From Auriscalpium vulgare (lineage: Eukaryota > Basidiomycota > Agaricomycetes > Russulales > Auriscalpiaceae): a stretch of 64,000 nucleotides of DNA. The stretch is taken from positions 1 to 64,000 of the forward strand of contig JAHBBC010000054.1 of the NCBI GenBank assembly GCA_019915015.1, given 5' to 3'. The notes under the pieces are model-generated. The model saw only the letters and a program-made list of their open reading frames with translations, had not been told where the DNA came from and made no database searches. Below are positions 22,548 to 35,400 of the stretch, piece by piece. Numbering within the stretch: position 1 is the first letter of the stretch; each line of letters begins with the position of its first letter. Made by a program: the position numbers and the translations under genes.

Positions 22548-24898
22548 CTACTGAAAAGAAGGGGGGGCATTGACGTACAAGCCGAACAAAAACGCGAACG
22601 GCATGTTGTCGTTGTTCCCGGAAGCCGAGATGATAGCCTGGGATACGAAGGGTCCGATGAACGCTGACGTCTTGCCAATCTGCACACACATGTTGAAGTG
22701 ACGACAAACATAAAGATAGAGGTCAACGTACGACGGAGAAGAGCGCAAAGAAAAGGAACCTGTTTTATCATTACATGAGCGTGCTTGACATGAGAGTATA
22801 CAGATGTAGAAAAAGAAACGCACATCTGCGGAAGCGGAGAGACCTCGCTTATCATTGTCTGGCTGTACGCGTACCACGGGCAGACCATGAGCCCGTAGAA
22901 TACCTGATACAGCCTGTGCGATGCTGTGAGTAAAACGAGTCCAAGCGAAAGGGAGAACGCTTGCGCACCAAATCTCCCAGACGTGTTTGAATCCGAATTT
23001 GTCCGTATGCACGCCAATGAGGCCCCAGATCGTCAGGATCTTGAAGGAGATTGAGACTGAAACTGAGCAAGCAATGAGAAGAATGACAGGGCGTACCAGG
23101 ATCCAAAATACGTTGAATAGGAGCATCTGGCAGGGGTAGTCAGTAAAGTTCAATCATCTTCGAGAGCCATGCTGACAGCTTTCGTTGAGATCCTGAACTT
23201 CTTCTGGACGATCCAGAATGCACTAAGTATATCGTCATCTTGTCAGCGCTTGACACGTATCTGAGCAAAGCCACGTACTAGATGCCGATGAATTGCGTGG
23301 TGATACCGACGAGGAGCAGGAGTGTGAGCTGCAAAGTGGAATATGATACAATGCTGACAGAGCGCATAAGATTCAGTGCCTGACGCAAGCCGCAACCAGC
23401 GTCCGACAGACCTATTCTGTAGCGTGCCAATGACAGTTCTGCCATGAACATGAGCATTAAATAATATGTAGGCGCTGGGAAGACACAGACACGGTGGTAT
23501 TCAATACATCTCCCCTACAAAGATACATTTAGTGTGTCTCAAGAAAGGTATCCATGCATCGGGACTTACATGAGGAAGTAAAATATCAGATACAGAAACG
23601 TCTGTTTCAGGCGCATGCACTCCCGCAGCGCAACGTAGGTCTGCTTAAAACCGACTGTCAAGAGCGACGTTCCTGGCGGCAAGGCCAGTCCTGGTCGCCG
23701 TTTCTCAAACAAAAACCATGGAATCGCACACAGCACTGTCGGGATCATGAGCGACAACCATCGCGAGCATCTGGCGGGAAGCCTACACCATACACCGCCG
23801 GAGAAGGCGATTAGCACACTGAATGCCTTGGTGTTGTTCTCGGTGCTATCGTCGGACTTGAGCCCCTTCAGAATCCCTACCATGATAGCAAGCACGATGA
23901 TCTCGCCCGCAGAGCACACCGCGAACGAAACGTTTGAAATGCGATTGCGCGCCAGTGACTCATACGCCGCATGCTCGTCCAGGCTGAGGATGCAACAACC
24001 GTGAGATTAGTATGCGATGTAATGTACTATATGAAACGCACGATATCTTGCCCTCGGTAGCGTCCTGAGCGGATTGCCGTACCTCCGGAAGGTTGCGCGC
24101 AAGCCCCGGGAATGCGGCAGTCCAGAACGTGAGCGAGCACTAGTAGTGACATATATATCATATATTAACATTGCCAGCAAGTCTCTGTGTTGTATCTCAC
24201 CTGATACGTGATTACTATCGCATCACTTCAACGGCATGTTCCACGGGTGAAAGAAAGTCACGTACAACCGAGGATATACAACGCAACGCCGGCACGCCAC
24301 TGTGACGGATCCTCAACACCCAGCCACGCGAACGACACACCCACCGCGACCAGCGTGAAGAAGATCGTGATGTTCGGTCGCCAGCGCCCATAGTCCGCCC
24401 ATGCGCCAATGGCGAGCAGGAGGACCGCCTGCAACGCGAAGCTGATCCCATTCGTGAGGAGTACGATCGAATTTACTGTGAATACATGAGGATGGGGTGT
24501 CACCGTGGATCATATATGGACATACTGTCTCGTACACGTCCAAGGTAGGGCAAAACGCAACCCGTGTCGCTACCGCAGGGCGCAGTGAAGGGCGGCTGGT
24601 CGGGGTCATAGCCCGCGAGGTAGAGTAGGTTTTGAAACTGTGAAGGGCCGAAGTTGAAGCCAGAGAGGCCGTTGTTTCCCTAAAATGCGAGCCGTACGCT
24701 CAAACACCTGCATCGTCTCGGGAAAGGGAAAGTATGGTTCGAACATACGATATAATACAGGTAGAACCACCACAGCTCCCGCCGCGTTGTCGTCCACTCG
24801 TGCGAAGCCTTCGGGATTGGAGTTTCTTTCTCTTCCAAGTCGTGCACCTCGATAGATGCATCCTTGCGATCTGCCTTCGAGTTGACTTCCTCCGTCAT
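22548..24898 (-). CDS. ATG22: Vacuolar amino-acid effluxer Atg22 (major facilitator-like)
   Basis: The start is the ATG at 24898 (MTEEVNSKADRKD). The protein has an acidic cytosolic N-terminus, then WWFYLYYI and, in the next exon, NGLSGFNFGPSQFQNLLYL, which is characteristic of Atg22. A loop with Cys pairs precedes further membrane helices (VNSIVLLTNGISFALQAVL, AVGVSFAWLGVED, AGEIIVLAIMVGILKGL, RPVILLIACSVSVSISF). The MFS-type motif GAWADYGRWRPN follows helix 2. The end reads FLFGLYVNAPPSFQ. At least nine short introns are required; several exons in 23150-23550 are very short. Atg22 lets amino acids released by autophagy leave the vacuole. It lies in the same 9 kb and on the same strand as ATG15. 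Confidence 0.8.
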
Positions 24899-25432
24899 CG
24901 TGCACTGTTGGTAGAAGAAGAAAAAGACCGCAGGCGTACCTGGACAGGTTAGCCCTATACTTACAGAGATAAGTTTTCGGCGTGCGACATCTGTGCTTCT
25001 TCGTAAGGAAGCGGACCTGCTGCAAGCTGCTCCAGATCAAAGAACGCATTTTTTTGGCGCTTGCTTTGATTGAGAGTGGCAGTTCCGGGGTTGTGAAAAT
25101 AGATACATCATGACGTGCGGGACGGAAAAAGATGCTTGGTGTCCGACAAGACACTGTCTGGCTCTGATATGGCAGCTGAAGAGAAGAGGACCACAACCTC
25201 ATCGGAGTCCTCAGTCAGGGCCGTGGCAAGAAGGCTCACGTGATACCTCTCCAATACTGCCGCCTGCGACGAATGTATCAAAAGTCGTGATTAGACCGTC
25301 TCACATAGTAAATTAGAGGCTCATATAGCAATGCGTATGCGAAGTGATGTATACATAATTGACAGCATTATGGATAGCGAAGAGTGACAAGAGAAATAAA
25401 AGAGATGGATGTGGTCGTTACGGTCGTCACGG
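24899..25432. other. ATG22 promoter region
   Basis: Short region between the ATG22 start and the stop of the upstream coiled-coil gene, both on the minus strand. No gene or clear regulatory site was recognised. Confidence 0.45.
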
Positions 25433-28400
25433 TCATCGAACGTTCGGCGAGCCCGATAGCCTCGGTGCCTTCGCCTCGATTTCTGTCAGCTGCTGATTCC
25501 GCTTGTCTGCAAGCTCCTTCTGTCGTTGTAGAGACCTGTTACGAGATGAGCAGCCATCCAGACCACATGGCCTTGATTGCGAGGACGTACTTCAGCTGCG
25601 TCTCTAGCTCCAACACCCGCTCCTTGTAGCCTTGCTTCTCGCGCTTCACCTTCTCCTCCGCTGCGCGCAACCGCGATTCGTACTCCTTCACACGCGCCTC
25701 CCACTTAGTGTCCGCCGCGGTCGTCTTCTGATTCATGCTCGCCATCTTCTCCTCAGCGGCCGCAAGCTGATTCTGTGCATTGACAAGCCGGCGTTCGGCG
25801 TTGTTCGCGCGCGCCATGAGCGCCTTGACCTCGTTTGAGTCGCCCGGGCCAGGTCGCTTCAGGCTCGCCAGCTGCGACGTCAGTTCAGACATGGTGGTCT
25901 AAGGAGAGGAAACGTGATTAGGGTATAAATTCCTCTCCGTCAATGACAAACCTTGGCCGCATCTAGCTCGCCCTCCTTCGCGCTGAGCTTGCGCCGCCAC
26001 GTCGCCTTCGTGTCCGCATACACCTTTAAGCTCGCCTCGAACTTATCGATCTGCTTCCAGCGATTGTCCAGCGACTTGCGCATCTCGGTCATCTTCTCCC
26101 CATACCGCATCTCTGCGTCCTTGACGCGCTTGTCGAAGTCCAGCTGGATCTGGCTGAGTGACTTGAGCCGCGTGATCAGGTTGTCGTGGAACACGCCGAA
26201 GTTCGTGAACGGCTTCGTCTCGGCCTGGCCGCTCTTCTTCTGCATGTACAATCAGCGCATGTTGTCGCGGATAGAATAATCAAGAACGCACCGGTGTCTT
26301 ATCGACGCCAAGGATCCTGTCCATGTACTGGTAGATCGTCAGCAGTAGTGTATTGCGTTCGGTCAGCTGGTCGCGGTACTGGCTCTCCGCCGCCAACAAC
26401 GATCGCTGGTCCTTCGACAACCGCGACTCTAGCTCAGCCGCGCGCGAACGGGCTCCCGCGAGCTCGGCATCCGCGCCAGCCAGGCCCGCCTGCGCCGCGT
26501 CGAGTTTCTCCGCAACGTTCAAGCGCGCTTGCGTCTGCGCCGCGAGCTGCGCGGCGAGGTCGCGATTCTCCGCGTGCAGCTTGTCGACGGCCCCATCGCG
26601 CTCTCGCGCGGATGTCGACCGCGCGTCGAGGTCTGCCCGCGCACGCGTGAGCTCGTCCTCGAGCCGCTCGACGTCGCGCCGCAGACGGTCGGTCTCGAGC
26701 TGTAGCGAAAAGCGCGCGGTTGTGTGGCTCTCGCCAAGCTTCTTGGACTCCGCCTCGACGGCCTGCAGCGCGCTTTGCACCGCCGCGAGGTCAGCCTCCC
26801 GCTGCGTAAGGAGAGCCTGTGCGCGCGCCAGGTCGGCCAGCGCGGTCTGCAGTGCGGACTCCTTTGCTTCTAAGGCACGTCGCTCACGTCGTAGGTCTGC
26901 GTCGAACTCGCGGGAGGAAGCGTCAAGGTCGGCTTGCACGCTCTCGCGAGCGTCGCGCTCCTTGTTGACTTCCGCAACCAGGTCCTGGACGTGGCGCGCG
27001 AGCTCCTCTTGCCGGGCGCGGTGCGCGATGATGTCCTGGCTGGTGTCCTCGTACAGGCGCGTGACCTCCTCGAGTTCCGCCTTGAGATTGGCGACTTTCT
27101 GGGTGAAATGTCAAAAGGGAAGGTAGGAGCGGGACAGGACGGACGGACGTCTTTCAACGCGGCGCAGAGGGCCTCGAGACGCTCTCGCTCGACTGCCTCT
27201 TCCGCGCGATCCCGCTCAGCTACGCGTTTAAGCTCCTCCGTGTCCTCCTCAAGTTCGTAGATCCGTTGTCCTAGCTGCTCAATCTCGCGGTTCGCCAGGG
27301 CGATCTCCTCGTCCTTCTCCTCGGCCTCTCGCTCGAGGTGTGCAAACGCTGCCTCATACTTCTCGTGCATGGCTGTGTTGTTCGCCTCGAAGTCGGCAAT
27401 CTGCATGCGGAGCTCCTCCGACTCTGCGTCACGATCTGCCAATGCCTGCAATGTGATTTGATATCAGTGGTGAAGGGAAGAACGGAGGGCCTCACGTCGC
27501 GGAGCTCCTCGATCTGGGTCTTTGCCTCGTCGACCTCGCCCTTCCACTCGCCCTCAACGTCGTCGAGGATGCTCTGGTGCTCGTTGATGAGCTCGCTGAT
27601 CTCCTGGCTCTTGAAACCGATCTCGTCCTCCTTCTGCTGCAGCTCGATCGACGCGGCGGCGAGTTTATCCCGCAGCGTGTTGACATCATCCTCAGCCGCC
27701 TGGCGCTCCTCCCGCTCCTCGAGGATCATTGCGCGGCTCTGGCTGCGCTCGATGGACTCTGCTTCTCGCCGCCGCTCGACGTCCTCCACCTGCAGGCGCA
27801 GCGCGTCTTGTTGGTCCAACAGCTCCTCTTTCTCCTCGTCGCGCTGCGCGAGCAGATCCGCATGCTCTTCTAGCGCCGCCTTCAACTCCTCAATCTCCAT
27901 CTCGAGCTCATCCATCCGCCGCAGATGCCGCACATCCCCGCCGGTGTCGTCTCGCCGCTCGACGATGTCCTTCAAGCGCTCGAGCTCGTCCATGTTCTCC
28001 TCCAGCAGTCGTCGCACATTCTCCAGCTCCTCCTCCAGCTCCGAGTTGCGCTCCTCTGCATCTCGCAGGGCTGCATCATCGGGGCCCACCACCCGGCGCC
28101 GTCGCAGCTCGCGGATCTCGCGATCCCGCTCTTGCAAGAGCGCCTCGAGCTCCCGCTCGCGGGCCGACCGCCCCGCGCCCTTCTGCGACTGCTCAAGCTC
28201 GCGCTCCAGTTCGAGGACAAGCTTTCGAAGCTTCTTGAGGTCCATGCCACGCTGCTGGACTTCAATCTTCAGATTGATGTTCTGCTTGAGCGCGGACTCG
28301 ACCTGGTCCGGGGCGAGCTGCGCGAGGCGCTCCTCGAGAAAGTGGACCTTGAGCTTGATATTGAAGTTCTCCTTCTTCAAGTTGTCAATGTGCTGGAAGA

Positions 28401-28842
28401 TGGGGATTAGCAGTTGCACTTTGAGGGGGTCACTGCGACGCACCTTCTCCTGGTCCCGGAGAGTGAGATTTGTGCTCTTCACATTCGCCGCACTAGAACG
28501 CCGCTTTCCCCGCCCGTTCAATGGCGTGCCCATCTCGTCCTCCCATCTCTTCTCTCGCTGTGCCGTGTTTAGCACATCAGAATCGATGTCGTCCTCGTCG
28601 TGATTGGAGAGCCCAAGACGCCGTGCCAGGGGTGTGGCCTCGTCGCCCTTTCTTCGCATAAACCCATGTGGGGGCGATGGCGTTGAGACGGGTACGGATG
28701 AAGGAGCGGTTGTTTGCGATGATGTCGATGGGATGCGGAAGGATTTTGCGGGTGTTGAGAAACCAGATAGGACAGAGCCAAGAGAGAGGTCTGGTATAGA
28801 TTGGCCGGAGGTGTCTGCACGTTGGTTGAGCGCCGCAGACAT
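25433..28842 (-). CDS. Centrosomin-like (CM1) microtubule-organising coiled-coil protein
   Basis: Start at the ATG 28842 (MSAALNQRADTSGQS); the last exon ends APRLSGSPNVR at 25433. After a Ser/Pro-rich N-terminus (about 130 residues), LLIPIFQHIDNLKKENFNIK and the following LKVHFLEERLAQL match the CM1 motif. In centrosomin, ApsB, Mto1 and Pcp1, CM1 recruits and activates gamma-tubulin complexes. The rest is almost unbroken coiled coil with dense Glu, Arg, Leu and Ala, about 1,050 residues in total. Five short introns are seen, for example GTACGT to AACAG at about 25533-25590 and others near 25900, 26260, 27110 and 27460. It probably acts at the spindle pole body or other microtubule-organising sites. 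Long antisense frames here come from its codon use, not from genes. Confidence 0.8.
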
Positions 28843-29674
28843 CGTTCAACGGTGGCTCTGTTCCCTCTCCCTACTGCGCCTCAATCGTCTTGGGCCCTCT
28901 TTCGGCCGTATGTTGTCGAAGTGGCCGTGCCGAAGTCCCTGGTTGCACGGTGAGCAATACACCAAGAGGCCGTCGTTGTAGCTGTAAGCAGAGATGATAC
29001 CCCTTCATGTAATGAAAGTTTAGCGATCTGAAGAACGCTGACCTTGGCCGCTGCTCGAGCTCCAATCTTGGAGTGCCTGCGAAGCGTTCGTTTGGCGATG
29101 TCCTCCTAATTTTCTTTGCAATGATGCTGCCCATCAAAATATAAGTCTCTGGAAAATCAAAAAAGCACTCGCCTTAGCTCGCCGCCCGCCGTTGTCGAGG
29201 TGGTTTTGCAGAGGCCGGACCAGTGCCAGTGCCAGTGTTGCGCGAGGCTCGAGCCAAACGCGTGCCGTCACAAATGTCACAGTGTGGAAGTCACGCAGTA
29301 TCAGAGGCTAAAGTTGACTTCATGAAGGCTTTTCTTTCCCAAGCTTTGGTACATCATGCATCACCGGCAGGCCACATTTTCCCCTTGCGCTAATAGTAAG
29401 TACGCTGCCCGGTTGTTCTGTTACTCATAAGTAATTTAGCCCCGCCATCTCGTTTAGAATTTCAGGATCTAGGCCCGGTGAATACCACAAGCGTGCGATC
29501 CGACATTCTTGTCCACTTCAAAACAATTAGTTCGTCAATTGTGTTAATAAAACGTTGTCGTGCTGCGTAAAAAGTATAAGACGTCCGTGAACAAAACCTA
29601 TGAAAAAGAACAAGAACGTTTTTCATCAAATACCGAGGCCCAGGTCTGTGAAAACAAAAGACAACGAGCAAGGA
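28843..29674. other. Upstream region of the CM1 protein gene
   Basis: About 830 bases between two minus-strand genes. The part next to 29500 is AT-rich. No gene is supported. Confidence 0.45.
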
Positions 29675-31583
29675 CTACAATCCACGACCGCCATACCCTT
29701 CGACCTTCTCCATCTCCCCCGCCGGTGCCGGGTCGTATAATGGACGATACGCACTCAGGGGCCTGCTCCGCGACTTCCCGATAGCACGCTTCTCCGCTTC
29801 TCTCCACTTGTATAAACCAAACGCCAAGCTAGCTACAAGCAAAAGAATCAGCCCCCCGCATAGTGAGGCGCCAATGATAACTGCAGTCCTGTGTTGTTCG
29901 AAGTAACCGTGGCTGGGAGAGTCGGAGTCGCTGACCAAGGTCAAGGTCATCCTTCTCAACAGATCCCCGGACGAAGCGTCGTCGGGTACGTCAGAAGGCG
30001 TAGGGTAGGCTGATGACGTGCTCGATGAGGGTAGTGCCATAGAGGCGGTAGCGCTCGCCACACTACTAGTACCATTGAGACGGACATTGACAAAGTCAAG
30101 GTGCGCCGCGGTGCTGTTCGTCGTCGAGAGGAGCTGTATGTATGGGTTGGCTTTATTCGGTGTCTGGTCAACAAAGTCACCAGCGTTGATCAACAGGTAG
30201 ACGTTTCTCACTGCGCCTGCAATGAGCTGTCGGAGCCAATGAGAAACATCACAGCGCTTACGGAAAGACATGCCCAGAATCATGTCGAGGTCTGGGTCGC
30301 CGTTGAACGTGATAGGCTGGAACTAAGGTAGAAGCAGAGTCTGAGTCGGAAGTTATAGAGGGTAAATGTGCCATACGCACCTGCCCAATGCACGAGCCGG
30401 CATAAGACGGATCATCTATCTCAGAGCTCATGTCCAATGGGTGAATGGGGTAAGAAACCCCGCCAAATTTGAAAGCGACATTGACTTCCGCGGTACACGG
30501 GATGATCCAAAAGTTGCTCACAGAATCAAATTGTGCCCCCTCTATGCCGGAATAGAAAGACTCCGCGACAGATCTTAAATGGATCACTTAGGGCAAGGGA
30601 AACCTAGAAAAAACAGAGCATGCACGTACGGCAGAACCTGGGGGAAAGTGAAGCCTGTGTCAAAGACGACGGTCAGCTGCGCCTTATTCTGGGTGCTCGG
30701 AACACCAGACACAACGGCAGCAGGCTGGCCATCGGGGCCGATGACCCCGTCCTCGTCAAGAAGAAGTTGCCAGTGTTGGTTCGAGACATCGTTTCCTGGG
30801 TTAAGGGTGACAGGGAGTTGCGGCTGTTCAGTGATTGCGTCGTAGCCCGGCAGCAATTCCCCAATACTCATGTCGCCAGGATACGGGTTGCCGGGATCGT
30901 TCGACCGGTCAAGCAGCACTGTGAGGATGTTCGGTGCGCTGGCGTTCTGGCGAAATATACTGTCGAGTGGAGGGTCGCCAACCGGCTGCTCTCCAAGTGC
31001 CTCGTAGATTGAAGAACCCCAGAAGGGTCCAAGACCGATGAGCCCTTCTCCGATTCCTATATTGTTGATGTCTGCCTCCACTGTGCAAGACGTGAGAATA
31101 GAACTCACGAAAAGCCTGATCCTCGATGATGCTCCCTAGAAGCTCGAGAGTCGCAAATTTGACGGACCCTTGATTATGGAATTAAGAGGCAAGCAAGGAG
31201 AATGCATAGATGTAGTGCGAACCTTCCACTCCTCCAATCGCATACTGCACTTCAGCAGTGGCGCCCGAATCTCGAGCATTCGGGACCGGACCAACGACCC
31301 AAAGATCCGAGCTTCGTAGGAATGAGTGTCAGCTCTCCACTTGCAAGCTTATCAACTCTTACCTGCCAGTGTCAATGCTCACTTCGTAGTTAGAGCCCCC
31401 CAATGTGATGTTAGTGTAGTAGCCAAAGTTGGTGTCGTTGTCGAGAAGCGAGATTCCTCTCTTGCCCAGCCGTTGGTGAGGGGATCTCTTCTCCCGGCCT
31501 TGAATAGCAAGTCGAACGCCGACGACATTGGCAGCGCATTGGAGGACAAGGGGTAGGTAGAGTGTGATGTGAGGGATATGCAT
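29675..31583 (-). CDS. Pepsin-like aspartic protease with C-terminal membrane anchor
   Basis: The ATG at 31583 opens a signal peptide (MHIPHITLYLPLVLQCAAN) and a basic propeptide ending near LGKRG. The first catalytic motif, DTGSSDLWV, is formed only after splicing at about 31376/31311 (GTAAGA donor). The second is VVFDTGFTFP. Both lobes are present, with conserved GLIGLGPF and Cys in WIIPCTAE and SCIGQ. After the catalytic part come a Ser/Thr-rich linker and one membrane span (TAVIIGASLCGGLILLLVAS), then a basic cytosolic tail of about 50 residues ending GGRGL. At least six exons are needed. The enzyme is expected at the plasma membrane or cell wall, or in the secretory path, with its active site outside the cytosol. 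Confidence 0.85.
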
Positions 31584-32410
31584 GGACGCGTGACAAAGGG
31601 AATGTTGTGAATCTATTCGTTTATTTGAGGCTCGGCAATGTGTACGTGTACATCGCCAGTAGGGGTACCCTCCGAGTCAGGGCGTCAACTTCAAGGCGGC
31701 TGTCAAAATTATGTCAAAATCAATTGAGTACAAGGTCCGTGCATCCTAGTCCTATGAGTACAGTCCATCACGATTCGTTGCAACGAGCACTAGTGCGCCC
31801 GCACGGCGCAGGCGTCCCTGGAGCACAGCACCGATCTGACTTCCTTCAATAAGTATACAAATGGGCGAAGGAAACAAATCCACACGTGCACAGGATGCTT
31901 GTTTTTGACACAAAGGCACTGCAGCAAATAGGTCGAGGCTTCGTCGATAGCAAATACATTCTTGATCGACAGCGTCCGTGAGCGGCGTTGCAGAGCACAG
32001 TAGCTGCGCAGGCGGCCAACAAGCGCTAGCGAAGACTACAGCCCCCCAGACCGAGGACAAGAGATCGTGCAAGTCATGTCACCTAATGTCGCGCCTGCAG
32101 AGCCGATGACTATGCGACATGAGATGTGGGGGTACAGAGATGAGAGGCCTCTCAAGGTGCAGTCAGGTTCCACCCGTGTTCAGCAAAACAAGTCCATACC
32201 TCGGGACAATCGAACCGACAAGCCTCGGGGTGAGTGAAGAGCTCGGAATATCTTACGTGTTTCGCGACGATGGCAATTGGTAAGGCAGCGCTTGCGTCAT
32301 CAACTTCGCGCGCTCAGCGAGTCGGTGAGCACACGGTCGGCTTACCTCCCTCGTCCACGAGCCCTTTCTTCTCTCTCTCCTCGAAGTCGACTGCCGCCAG
32401 CGGGTAGTCG
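31584..32410. other. Divergent promoter region of the aspartic protease and Lon genes
   Basis: The aspartic protease leaves to the left and Lon to the right. No gene or well-defined site was recognised in these 830 bases. Confidence 0.45.
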
Positions 32411-35400
32411 ATGAACTTCTTCGGCAGTCTTCGCGTCGCCGCGACCCGACGAGGAGGCACGTCCGCTCAGCGTGCTCTGAGTAATGCGTCGACTGCTCGG
32501 GTGACTGGAGCACATCGACCCACCGAGCGCGTATTCGCCGAACGCAGGGCCGCCTACTCGACTGTCGTCGATTACTTTCCTCCAAAAGCCGCGCGGCCAC
32601 GATGGGTAGACACTGATGCGGAGGTGGCGCAGGAGAACAATTCGGTGCGGTTAGACGGAGGCACGGAGGACCCTGCTGGCTCTTCTCCAGCGTCGGCGCC
32701 GCCTTCCTCTTCATCGTCGTCAGGCGGGAGTAGTTCTGATGGCTCAGACCCACCGAACGCCCCTCCCCCGGACGCGCCGCCGACCCCGCAGACGTCCATT
32801 TCACGACAATCCGTACCTGAAGTCTATCCTCAGGTCCTCGCTCTACCAATAGCGCGACGACCTCTCTTCCCCGGTTTTTACAAGGCAGTAGTCATTCGGA
32901 ATCCGCAGGTTGTTGCTGCGGTCAAGGAGATGATGAAGCGTGGGCAGCCGTATCTCGGTGCGTTCCTACTCAAGGACGAACAGGCGGACTCGGACGTCAT
33001 CACGGACATCAACTCGGTGCACAGCGTCGGCGTCTTCGCGCAGATCACGAGCGTATTTGCGGCGAACAGCCCGACAGGGAAAGATGAAGACAAGGAGGAG
33101 GGTTTGACCGCGGTACTATACCCGCACCGCCGTATCAAGATCACTGACCTCGTCAAGGCTGGAGGCTCACAAGTCTCCACCGCCCATGTCGAGAGCGTAG
33201 TGGAACCCCCGGTGTCTTCCCCAGAGTCATCAGAAGCAACTTTGCCTACCCCTCCTTCTACCCCACCGCCGTCAGAAGAGTCGCTGGCAGAAGAGCAGGT
33301 TGCAAAGCTTCACCCCACGCCGCTTCAAACTTCGTTCTTACAAGACCACGACGTCTCTATCGTCAACATCGATAATCTGGTCACCCAGCCGTATAACAAA
33401 GACGACCAGTACATTCGGGCATTCATGTCCGAGATTGTCTCCGTGTTTAAGGACATCGCCCAGCTCAACCCCCTCTTCCGCGACCAGATCACGAACTTCT
33501 CTATCAATCAGGTTGCCTCTAACGTCTTCGATGAGCCGGACAAGCTTGCAGACTTCGCGGCGGCGGTCTCCACAGGCGAAGTTGGCGAGCTGCAAGACGT
33601 ACTCGAGTCGCTCGTCGTTGAGGACCGCCTGCGCAAAGCGCTTCTCGTGCTCAAGAAGGAACTGATCAACGCCCAGCTGCAGAGCAAGCTCTCGCGGGAC
33701 GTGGACAGCAAGATCGCAAAACGGCAACGCGAGTACTATTTGATGGAGCAGCTGAAGGGTATCAAGAAGGAGCTCGGCATGGAATCGGACGGCAAAGACA
33801 AGCTCATCGAGAAGCTGAAGGAGCGTGCGGCCTCTCTCAACATGCCCGAGCAGGTCAAGAAGGTATTCGACGAGGAGATCAACAAGCTCATGCACCTCGA
33901 GCCTGCCGCTTCGGAGGCCAACGTTACACGCAACTACCTCGACTGGCTGACGCAGGTGCGTTCCCCCTCTTCCGAAGTAGACACTATAAACTTACATGAC
34001 GCGTTTTCAGATTCCTTGGGGCCAACACTCTCCTGAGAACTACTCCATTGCACATGCGACCCAGGTCCTCAATGAGGATCACTACGGCCTGAAGGACGTC
34101 AAGGACCGCATCCTCGAATTCCTCGCAGTTGGCAAGTTGCGCGGCACAGTCGAAGGCAAGATCATTTGCCTAGCAGGTCCGCCAGGCGTGGGCAAGACGT
34201 CAATCGGCAAGTCCATCGCGCGAGCCTTAAATCGCCAGTTTTTCCGCTTCTCAGTGGGTGGTCTCACGGACGTCGCGGAAATCAAAGGGCACCGGAGGAC
34301 ATATGTCGGGTGTGTTAAACCTCTTCAAATGTGCGGAGTGTTCTGAATTGGCGTGTGATGCAGCGCACTTCCTGGGAAGATCATACAGGCGTTAAAGCGT
34401 GTTGGCACAGAGAATCCTCTCGTCCTTATCGATGAGGTGGACAAGGTCGGCCGAGGGATCAACGGCGATCCAGCCAGTGCATTGTTGGAGATGCTGGACC
34501 CCGAACAGAACACTGCGTTCCTCGACCATTAGTTGGTACTTCCCGTTGTGTTTTTTTCTCAGTGCGCTTACGGCGCGACCCAGCATGGATGTTCCTGTCG
34601 ACCTGTCTCGCGTCCTCTTCGTCTGCACTGGTATGTACACATGTCCGACTCCGTATGTCCGCTAACTCATTATATGCAGCCAACAATCTCGACACTATCC
34701 CAGCTCCCCTGCTTGATCGCATGGAGGTCATCGAAGTCAGTGGATACGTCTCTGAAGAAAAGTCCATGATCGCGCAGCAATTCCTCGGGCCGCAGGCGAA
34801 GGAAGCCTCTGGCTTGAAAGATGCGGACGTGGAGCTTGACCTCGCTGCGATTGACGCGCTGATCAAGTACTATGCTCGCGAGAGTGGTGTCCGAAATCTC
34901 AAGAAGCATATCGACAAGGTGCGCACAATGTACCTTTGTAGTACTCAGTGTCATGAGCTAACATGGAACTTCAAAAGATCTATCGCAAGGCTTCTTTGAA
35001 GATTGTGCAAGAGCTTGGCGAGGAGGCTTTCCCTGAGGCCCAGGCCTTATCAGATCACCCGACCGATGCCCAGGGCCATGCCAAGACGGTCGAGTCCCAA
35101 GACGCGCCTGCGAATGATCATGCTAACCCGCAAACCTCGATTCCTGAGACTGGGGCGGCGGTCGTCGCGACCGCCGCCTCGTCGGAGAAGACCGTTACCA
35201 CGGAGAAGCGCCAGCCTCTAAAGGTCCCTGATTCTGTCCACATCAAGATCACACCAGACAACCTCAAGGACTATGTTGGTCCCCCAATATACCACAAGGA
35301 CAGAATGTACGTTCGCCCGCCACCGGCTGGTGTGAGCACGGGCCTGGGATACCTTGGGAACGGCTCCGGCGCCGTCATGCCTATTGAGGCCACAGTGCGT

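Noticed and set aside
27338..28603. Open frame of 421 codons on the plus strand
   Set aside because: Lies antisense to the CM1 coiled-coil gene. The serine/arginine-rich product is the usual mirror of Glu/Arg/Leu codons; no start context or motif.
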